Source of the DNA: an uncultured Oscillospiraceae bacterium
Lineage (GTDB): Bacteria > Bacillota > Clostridia > Oscillospirales > Oscillospiraceae
Assembly: GCA_947625045.1 (NCBI GenBank)
Contig: CANQMW010000005.1
Location: 1 to 64,000 of the forward strand
Length of the DNA stretch: 64,000 nt
Reading direction: 5' to 3'
The translations under genes were made by a program, and so were the position numbers. Below the pieces are notes generated by a model. The model was not told the origin of the DNA, did not search any database, and saw only the letters and a list, made by a program, of their open reading frames with translations. Each line of letters starts with the position of its first letter. The first letter of the stretch is position 1. Positions 58,485 to 64,000 of this stretch are shown piece by piece.

Positions 58485-59363
58485 ATGAAGAGCATTCTCG
58501 CAGAGATTTCCGACCGGTACCCCCGCCTGAGCTACAGTGAGCGTTTGTTCGCGGATTATGTGGTCACGAACCGGGAGCAGATCATCCATATGCCGATCGC
58601 CGAGCTGAGCGCGACCATCGGCATCGCGCCGTCCACGATCATCGCGGCCGTGCGGAAGCTGGGGTTTGAGGGCTATAAGGAATTTAAGATCGCCCTGGCA
58701 TCGGAGCAGCTCAACCCGCTGAACACATGGAACCCCACCGCCCCCCGGGAAGAGGAGCCGAGGCAGAACACATACTGCAAAGTGGTCCTGTCGAACGTGG
58801 ACATCCTCACGGAATCTCTTGGGACCATGCAGTTTCCCCTGATCCAGGAGGCCGCCTCCATCCTGCTCCACGCGGATAATATCTATCTCTTTGGCGTGGG
58901 GACATCCGCGGTCCTGGCGCGGGAGGCATATGATTTTCTCTTCCGGCTGGGCCTGCATCTCTACTTCCATGAGGATCTACACTACCAGTCACTGTCCATC
59001 GCGCAGATGACGGAGCGGGACGCCGCGCTGATCATTTCCCAGACTGGCATAAACAACGACATCATCCGTATAGCGTCGCTGCTGAAAAAGCGCCAGTGCC
59101 GCACCATCGGCATCTCAAACTACTCCGCGACCCCGTTCGGAAAGTATGTGGATCTGCTGCTGGCGCCGCTGAATATGCTGTCCAAAGTACACGAGAACCA
59201 CTTTTCCCTCCGCGTCCCCATCCTCTGCATCATCGAAACGCTCTACTATGTCATGTCCGAGCAGATGGGGGACAAGTATCTGTCCATGCTGAAGGTCAAT
59301 CAGCAGATCGTGGAAGACAGCTCGGTAAACCGCTCGCAGAATTTCCGCGCGGACGAGGAGTAG
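58485..59363 (+). CDS. MurR/RpiR family regulator with SIS domain
   Basis: 292 aa. HTH_6 domain: YSERLFADYVVTNREQIIHM, then LSATIGIAPSTIIAAVRKLGF. SIS sugar-phosphate-binding domain: IYLFGVGTSAVLAREAYDFL and ALIISQTGINNDIIRIASL. Divergent from the sulfatase-tct-dehydratase operon, so a sugar phosphate or similar metabolite probably controls it. Confidence 0.92.
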   Translation: MKSILAEISDRYPRLSYSERLFADYVVTNREQIIHMPIAELSATIGIAPSTIIAAVRKLGFEGYKEFKIALASEQLNPLNTWNPTAPREEEPRQNTYCKVVLSNVDILTESLGTMQFPLIQEAASILLHADNIYLFGVGTSAVLAREAYDFLFRLGLHLYFHEDLHYQSLSIAQMTERDAALIISQTGINNDIIRIASLLKKRQCRTIGISNYSATPFGKYVDLLLAPLNMLSKVHENHFSLRVPILCIIETLYYVMSEQMGDKYLSMLKVNQQIVEDSSVNRSQNFRADEE

Positions 59364-59466
59364 GGATGCCCCTGACAGGAGCATGGACAAAACAAGGTCG
59401 ATCCCTACTGCTTCGTAAACATCCAGGAAGAATCCATAAGCCCCGAGAACAGGTCCAGGCGGGATC

Positions 59467-59516
59467 AATGCAACGCTCTGCGTAAAATGCAACGCTCCAC
59501 TCCCGAGCGTTGCATT
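59467..59516. repeat. Three copies of AATGCAACGCTC
   Basis: Direct copies at 59467-59478 and 59486-59497 (19 bp apart) and an inverted copy at 59505-59516. The last two can form a 12-bp hairpin. Possibly a regulator cluster or a terminator. Confidence 0.75.
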
Positions 59517-59545
59517 GTATCAATTAGCGCAATCTTTGCCACGTC

Positions 59546-59616
59546 AGAAGCGCCTTGAAGATGTCCGGTCCCCGCAAGCGGGTACCCTCCATCGGTCAAG
59601 GCGCTTCTTCTTTTTC
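59546..59616 (+). terminator. Long terminator
   Basis: AGAAGCGCCTTGA (59546-59558) pairs perfectly with TCAAGGCGCTTCT (59596-59608), with an inner hairpin around CCCCGC/GCGGG; TCTTTTTC follows. Confidence 0.8.
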
Positions 59617-59701
59617 CCCAAGAGATCAGTTGTCAAGGGTAATATTATCTGGTGCAAAGCAGCCAGGCAGAGAAATGTCCGGCTGCTCTTGTATGTGTAT
59701 G

Positions 59702-60235
59702 CTACTTGCGGCCCAGGAAGAACGCGGCGCAGTCCGCAGCGGCCTCCACGATCATGGTCACGCCGACGAACGTCCAGAGAGTAGCTGTTGCGGCGAAGGG
59801 GTTTGCCAGGATCAGGCAAGCAAAAACAATGGTGAGGAATGCCGCGATGGCGCCGACATACCAATATTTCTGTTTGGCCCGCAGCATATCCGCGGCCCAC
59901 TGCACCTTGCATATGCCGCAGACCAGCGCCATCACCCCGTACAATACCGTCAGCAACGGAAAGGTGAGGATGAACCAGTCCGACCGAAACGTGCAGAAGA
60001 AGCCCAGCAGCAGGAAGATCAGGCCCTTGGCCAGCGCGCTGTCCTGCGACGCGGTCTCCGGATCGGCGCGGATGTATTTGACCACGCTGACCAGACCCGC
60101 CACCATCAGCGCCAGGCCGAGCACGATGATGATGCCGGTGGTGAAGCCCGCCGGGTCAATCAGCAGCAGGATGCCGATCACCAGCTCCACGGCGCACGTC
60201 AGCAGTGTGCCCGTATAACGGTTTATCTTGCTCAT
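59702..60235 (-). CDS. DUF308 (HdeD-like) membrane protein
   Basis: 177 aa with six TM helices in three pairs: VELVIGILLLIDPAGF, IIIVLGLALMVAGLVSVV, GLIFLLLGFFCTF and so on. The repeated 'IDP' and 'ANP' turns are the DUF308 pattern. HdeD of E. coli is acid-stress related, but function here is unknown. 10 nt downstream of the radical SAM gene. Confidence 0.88.
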   Translation of the reverse strand: MSKINRYTGTLLTCAVELVIGILLLIDPAGFTTGIIIVLGLALMVAGLVSVVKYIRADPETASQDSALAKGLIFLLLGFFCTFRSDWFILTFPLLTVLYGVMALVCGICKVQWAADMLRAKQKYWYVGAIAAFLTIVFACLILANPFAATATLWTFVGVTMIVEAAADCAAFFLGRK

Positions 60236-60245
60236 AACACACCCC

Positions 60246-61595
60246 TCAGCTTTCCGTGTGCCCCTCCGCCTTCCATGTCTCGGCGGCCACGGGGGTCCAT
60301 TTCTCGGCGTAGGGCGCGGTCTTTGCGCACAGGTGCTCGGCGCTCTCCGGGCTCTGGTAGTCGGTGTTCACCGCGCCGGTCTCGGCCACGATCCGGGGCA
60401 GGATATCCGGGTTTTCCAGCATGGGACAGGGCCGGAGCATATTGCCGTTGAAGGGCTGGCCCCGGTGGTAAGCCATGAAGATGGGGCTTTTCAGCGCGTC
60501 CAGCAGGGACACGTCGTGGATGTTCACGTTGGAGTAGTGGATGAACACGCAGGGCTCCACGTCCCCCTTGGCGTTGATGTGCAGATACCGCCGGCCGCCG
60601 GCGATGCATCCGCCCACATATTCCGCGTCGTTCTGAAAGTCCATGGAGAAGATGGCCTTGGTGGAGCGGAAGGCGCGGACGGCGTTGAGCATCTTCATGC
60701 GCTGCTCGGGAGAGGGCAGAAGGTCGGTGGCGGCGTCGTTGCCCACGGGCATATAGTGGAAGAACCACACGAACAGTGCCCCCGCGTCGATCAGCTGGTC
60801 GAAGTATGCCTCGCTGCTCACGTCGTCCACGTTCCGGCTGGTGTAGCAGGTGGAGATACCGAAGGGCAGCTTATAGCGCTTCATCATCGCCATGGCGTCG
60901 TGGACCTTCTTGTACACGCCCTGGCCCCGGCGGGAGTCGTTGGCCTCCTCGAACCCTTCCAGGGAGATGGCGGGGACGAAGTTGGCCACCCGGAGCATAT
61001 CCTGGCAGAACGCCTCGTCGATCAGGGTGCCGTTGGTGAAGGCCAGAAACTCGCAGTCCGGGTGCTTTTCGCAGATGCGGATGAGATCGTCTTTTCGGAC
61101 CAGGGGCTCGCCGCCGGTGTAGATGTAAAAGTAGGTGCCGAGCCCCTTGCCCTGGGTGACGATGGAGTCGATGTCCTCAAAGGACAGGTTGAGTTTGTGG
61201 CCATACTCGGCGGCCCAGCAGCCGGTGCAGTGCATGTTGCAGGCGGAGGTGGGGTCCAGCAATATGGCCCAGGGGATGTTGCAGTCCTCCTTGGCGCTGA
61301 TCTCGTCCTGGGTGGCGGAGCCTTTCAGACTGGCGTTGAGAAGCAGATTCTGGAAAAACGCCTTGCGCACAGCGGGGTCCAGTTCATAGATGCGCAATAT
61401 CAGCTGATACCAGTTGCCTTTCTCGCCGATGACCTTGCGGATGGCGTCGCGCTGGGGCGCGTACCACCCATCAGGGGAATATTTGTCCACCAGCGCCATC
61501 AGCTTGGGGATGTTCTCCTCCGGGTCGCCCTCGATGTACTTCAGCGCCTGGCTGACGGCGAAGTTCTGCATAGCGGTCTTGATCGGATTGCTCAT
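60246..61595 (-). CDS. Radical SAM protein with SPASM-type C-terminus
   Basis: 449 aa. An N-terminal helical domain (ALKYIEGDPEENIPKLMAL, NWYQLILRIYELDPAVRK) precedes the radical SAM core: CNMHCTGCWAAEYG (about 122-135), YIYTGGEPLVRKDDL, FTNGTLID, ISLEGFEEAND. C-terminal Cys (EYVGGCIAGGRRYL, DVEPCVFIHYSN, LRPCPMLEN) may hold an auxiliary cluster. It is a widespread clostridial family of unknown substrate. It heads a two-gene unit with DUF308. Confidence 0.9.
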   Translation of the reverse strand: MSNPIKTAMQNFAVSQALKYIEGDPEENIPKLMALVDKYSPDGWYAPQRDAIRKVIGEKGNWYQLILRIYELDPAVRKAFFQNLLLNASLKGSATQDEISAKEDCNIPWAILLDPTSACNMHCTGCWAAEYGHKLNLSFEDIDSIVTQGKGLGTYFYIYTGGEPLVRKDDLIRICEKHPDCEFLAFTNGTLIDEAFCQDMLRVANFVPAISLEGFEEANDSRRGQGVYKKVHDAMAMMKRYKLPFGISTCYTSRNVDDVSSEAYFDQLIDAGALFVWFFHYMPVGNDAATDLLPSPEQRMKMLNAVRAFRSTKAIFSMDFQNDAEYVGGCIAGGRRYLHINAKGDVEPCVFIHYSNVNIHDVSLLDALKSPIFMAYHRGQPFNGNMLRPCPMLENPDILPRIVAETGAVNTDYQSPESAEHLCAKTAPYAEKWTPVAAETWKAEGHTES

Positions 61596-61673
61596 ATCGT
61601 GTTTCCCCTCTCTGTATATTGAATCATTTTGATTATAAATAAGCGGTCCGGCAAAGTCATTGGGCAGCAGTAA

Positions 61674-61700
61674 GCGCGTGTCTAAATTTACGACACGCGC
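61674..61700. repeat. 9-bp inverted repeat GCGCGTGTC/GACACGCGC
   Basis: Perfect arms around TAAATTTAC, in the space between the radical SAM promoter and the patatin remnant. A related GC-rich palindrome (CCCCACGCGACA/TGTCGCGTGGGG, 61862-61889) sits inside the remnant. Confidence 0.7.
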
Positions 61701-61793
61701 CGTTCATTGTCGCATTTTGGGGTACAGAGGGCCGTTTGCCCCGTGCAATTTGGCGTGTATCCGAGTATCATTTTTTGGGAAAGTGGGGCGATC

Positions 61794-62345
61794 ATGAGTG
61801 GTGGAAAGATCGGCGTAGTAGACGTGGGCGGCGGTTTTCGCGGCAACCTCATTTCCGGGGCCCCCACGCGACACGCCTGTCGCGTGGGGAGAAGGAGAAA
61901 GGCTCTTGACCGATGAGTGGGCGGCTGTTTACAGTCGCCCACCATCTTCAAGGGCCTTTCGACGTGGCAGCGGGGGCGGAACTACCATTTTTATGTGGAG
62001 TACGGCATGCGCAGGGAATACGCCAGCATCGGCAATTTCCTGCGCAAGCGGTCTTTCGTGGACATGGACTATATCTACGGCACACTCAGCAATTCGGACG
62101 GGGAAAACCCGCTGGACTATGCCGCCGCCGAGGCCAGCCCCATGGAGTATTTCGCCGTGGCCACCGAGGCGGAGACGGGAAAGGCAAAGTATTTCGACAA
62201 GCGCGACGTGGCCCAAGGCAAGGTGCTGATCGTCGCGCCGGACGACACCTGTGGGGTGAGCACGCTGACCAGGGACGTGGCGGCGCTGGAAAATCTCTAT
62301 GTCAAGGGCCTGGGTGACGGAAGAAAGATCAAAACCTTCCTGTAA
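61794..62345 (+). pseudogene. Patatin-like phospholipase remnant
   Basis: The start ATG at 61794 encodes SGGKIGVVDVGGGFRGN, the oxyanion-loop region of bacterial patatins. At about 61860 the frame is replaced by a palindromic GC-rich insert and hits TGA at 61914. The frame resumes from about 61960 with QRGRNYHFYVEY, REYASIGNFLRKRSFVDMDY and IYGTLSNSDGENPLDYAAAE, then YFAVATEAETGKAKYFDKRD and the C-terminal VLIVAPDDTCGVSTL. The G-x-S-x-G nucleophile segment is absent, and about 100 residues before the C-terminus are missing. It cannot be an active lipase. Confidence 0.82.
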
Positions 62346-62361
62346 AATGAGAATGAGAATG

Positions 62362-62394
62362 ACATGACCGAAGGGGCTGTCCCTTCGGTCATGT
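62362..62394. terminator. Bidirectional terminator
   Basis: Perfect 14-bp stem ACATGACCGAAGGG/CCCTTCGGTCATGT around GCTGT. It overlaps the 3' end of the TetR gene. Confidence 0.85.
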
Positions 62395-62949
62395 TCGTTG
62401 TGTCTCCTGGTAGATCGCTTCTGCGTAGCCCTGGATGATCCGTTTGCTCTTTGAGACGAACTGCTCCGGCGGCATGCACTCCTTGTCCAGCAGCCACCGC
62501 TCGATGGCGCATATCAGCGCGTCGCTGAAAAAGTCGATCGCAAAGTCGTCTGCCGCCTCATCGTCCACAAGGGAGGAGATACGGGCCCTCACCAGCGGCC
62601 GGCAGTATTCCCGCAGGTGGTCGGAGAAGGAGTTTTGGCCCTTCACCTGCAGCGCATTGCAGTAGAAGCTGCGGTTCGCATAAAAGTATTCACAGATACG
62701 CTCGATCAGTTCCCACCGGTCGTCTGGCCGCAGCAGGCTGGCGCTCTCTTTGGTGAAGGCAGTAAAATCAGTGTCAAATATCCAGTTCATCAGGTCGTAC
62801 TTGTCCCGGAAGTGATAGTAGAAGCTCTTGCGGTTCATATCGCACCGCTCACAGATCTGCGCGATCTGGATCTTGTCAAAGGGCTCTTTTTCCATCAGCT
62901 CCCGGAGCGCGGCGGCCAGCGCCCTTTTTGTGACGTTGGAATCGGCCAT
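62389..62949 (-). CDS. TetR/AcrR family regulator
   Basis: 186 aa. N-terminal HTH: VTKRALAAALRELMEKEPFDKIQIAQICERCDMNRKSFYYHF in parts, with recognition helix NRKSFYYHFRDKY. The C-terminal region (LVRARISSLVDDEAADDFAIDFFSDALICAIERWL) resembles the DhaS-like TetR_C group. The start at 62949 has GGGGG upstream; the longer frame is rejected. Divergent from the PlsY-like gene. Confidence 0.9.
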   Translation of the reverse strand: MADSNVTKRALAAALRELMEKEPFDKIQIAQICERCDMNRKSFYYHFRDKYDLMNWIFDTDFTAFTKESASLLRPDDRWELIERICEYFYANRSFYCNALQVKGQNSFSDHLREYCRPLVRARISSLVDDEAADDFAIDFFSDALICAIERWLLDKECMPPEQFVSKSKRIIQGYAEAIYQETQRT

Positions 62950-63050
62950 GATACGCCCCCTTTCTATGGTCAGACCAAAACATCCGGGCAGGAAATTATC
63001 TTTTAGGATAACAGAAAAACGTTCCCGTTTCAACAAAACGGGAGGGTCCG

Positions 63051-63082
63051 TTTTTGGACAAAAAACGCTGTGTGTCCAAAAA
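63051..63082. promoter_or_regulatory. Candidate TetR operator
   Basis: TTTTTGGACA (63051-63060) and TGTCCAAAAA (63073-63082): a perfect 10-bp inverted repeat around 12 nt, midway between the TetR gene and the PlsY-like gene. Confidence 0.6.
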
Positions 63083-63183
63083 TACGCGATTATGAAAAGA
63101 GCTCGGGCAAAGCGTTGACGGAGAGGAGATAAAGCGCTAAAATAAGCGTTTGGGAGAAAGCATAAGGGAGCGACAATGAGTCT

Positions 63184-63798
63184 ATGGACCTGAGAGGCAT
63201 CTTATATATCGCCGTCGGATATCTGTCCGGCAGCGTGCTGTTCGCGGAGGTGGCCGGAGCGCTGTTTGGGAAGCGGGAACTGCTCCAAAACAGCGCGGAC
63301 AAGAACCCGGGGACCGTGAACGCCTTCCAATACTGCGGTTTCTGGTGCGGCATATTCACACTGGCAGGGGACCTGGCAAAAGGATTCCTGCCGGTGTATC
63401 TGTATCTGCGCTCTGCGGCGCCGGCCCAGCGCTGGGCGCTGCCGCTGGTGATGGCCGCGCCGGTGGCAGGGCATATCCTTCCCATCTTCCATCATTTCCG
63501 CGGGGGCAAGGGCATCGCCGCCACCTTTGGCGTGCTGCTGGGGCTCTGCCCCTACGATATGCCGCTTGCGCTGTTCGCGGCGGTGTTCATCCTGCTGTCC
63601 GTGGTGCTGCGGGTGGACCCCACCTTTTACCGGACCATGCTGGCCTATCTGCTCACGCTGGCGGCCATGGTCATTGTGAAGGCAGCGAAGCCAGTCCTTA
63701 TGGGCTTCGCGCTCATCACGGCGGCGGTGTGCCTGCGGCTGCATCGGAGCCGCGAGCCGCGGGAAGATCTGGAGGTAAAGTTGTTATGGACGCATTGA
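63184..63798 (+). CDS. PlsY-like glycerol-3-phosphate acyltransferase (paralogue)
   Basis: 204-aa membrane protein with about five TM helices. PlsY motifs: GYLSGSVLFAEV, SADKNPGTVNAFQYCGF and FRGGKGIAATFGVLLGL, with GHILPIFHHF. The canonical S-x-N-x-G-A/G-T-N reads KNPGTVN, so most motif residues are kept. It transfers acyl phosphate to glycerol-3-phosphate in the usual family. The start is uncertain: ATG 63184 lies 12 nt after AAGGGAG. It overlaps a glycosyltransferase gene by 13 nt, which points to a dedicated membrane-lipid operon rather than housekeeping. Confidence 0.85.
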   Translation: MDLRGILYIAVGYLSGSVLFAEVAGALFGKRELLQNSADKNPGTVNAFQYCGFWCGIFTLAGDLAKGFLPVYLYLRSAAPAQRWALPLVMAAPVAGHILPIFHHFRGGKGIAATFGVLLGLCPYDMPLALFAAVFILLSVVLRVDPTFYRTMLAYLLTLAAMVIVKAAKPVLMGFALITAAVCLRLHRSREPREDLEVKLLWTH

Positions 63799-64000
63799 TG
63801 CTCACATGCGGCACTGGCGGGGGACACAACACCGCCTGCGCGGCGGTGGCCCAGGCCATGGCTGCCCGGGGCCATTCCGTCCGGACCCTCAACCCCTATA
63901 CACTGAAGAGCGAACAGGTGGCGGAGGCGGTGGACAAAGCCTACATCCTGCTGGCCCAAAAGGCCCCCGGCGCCTTCGGCGCGGCCTATAAGCTGGGCGA
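63786..64000 (+). CDS. MGDG-synthase-type glycosyltransferase, partial
   Basis: First 71 codons, open to the right edge. LMLTCGTGGGHNTACAAVAQAMAARG is the start of the diacylglycerol/ceramide glycosyltransferase (MurG-like GT28, MGDG synthase N-terminal) fold, with the GGGHN loop. It would add a sugar to diacylglycerol. It overlaps the PlsY-like gene, so the two probably make a glycolipid together. Confidence 0.85.
   Translation, partial: MDALMLTCGTGGGHNTACAAVAQAMAARGHSVRTLNPYTLKSEQVAEAVDKAYILLAQKAPGAFGAAYKLG

Larger units (their letters stand above)
59364..59701. other. Gene-free gap, RpiR to DUF308
   Basis: 338 bp without a gene. It holds the three AATGCAACGCTC copies and the long terminator listed separately. 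No other structure was seen. Confidence 0.7.

Overview
The window looks like chromosome of an anaerobic, probably spore-forming, GC-rich Firmicute of class Clostridia; the gene families suggest the Oscillospiraceae, but that is inference. The signs are AGGAGG-type ribosome binding sites throughout, a CIRCE operator at a small heat-shock gene, a SAM-I riboswitch before metK, long-form HPF, a collagen-like exosporium-type protein, many radical SAM enzymes and no respiratory complexes.

Layout. 0-20.6 kb is ordinary chromosome: small heat-shock protein (partial), nucleotidyltransferase, a two-sensor MscS channel translationally coupled to a solute-binding protein, the ACT/PFL pair, trmO, a collagen-like protein, the metK-ahcY methyl-cycle pair under a SAM riboswitch, hpf, MATE, ParB-like, radical SAM, alkyladenine glycosylase-apbE-aldo/keto reductase, and an initiator tRNA. 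21-24.7 kb holds a radical SAM peptide-modification locus of the ACGX-repeat type: a 70-residue Cys-repeat precursor, SPASM maturase, nitroreductase and a flavin/ferredoxin protein, with a divergent HxlR regulator and flavodoxin.

24.7-33.8 kb is a phage-like integrated element: two tandem large serine recombinases, small accessory genes, a lone HK97-type capsid gene, a VRR-NUC nuclease, a P4-type primase-helicase, an excisionase-like protein and a divergent XRE repressor. 33.9-38.4 kb is accessory DNA with an amidoligase, a class II glutamine amidotransferase and a gamma-glutamylcyclotransferase, threaded by about 19 same-strand copies of an unexplained 11-bp motif, GATTYRRRAGC. 38.4-39.2 kb is a non-coding, extremely C-rich tract.

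39.2-49.6 kb carries a TIGR04076-type protein, an MBL hydrolase, a heavy-metal efflux operon (separate HMA chaperone, P-type ATPase, ArsR) with a divergent ArsR-AraC fusion regulator, a paired radical SAM set with NifX-like and Rrf2 genes, and two tandem class-M-like sirtuins with an HD protein. 49.7-59.4 kb is a catabolic locus: RpiR/SIS regulator, Cys-type sulfatase, tripartite tricarboxylate-type transporter (TctCBA), IlvD/Edd dehydratase and an anaerobic sulfatase maturase that would activate the sulfatase. 59.7-64 kb has a DUF308 membrane protein, a radical SAM protein, a decayed patatin gene, a TetR regulator, a PlsY paralogue and the start of an MGDG-synthase-type glycosyltransferase.
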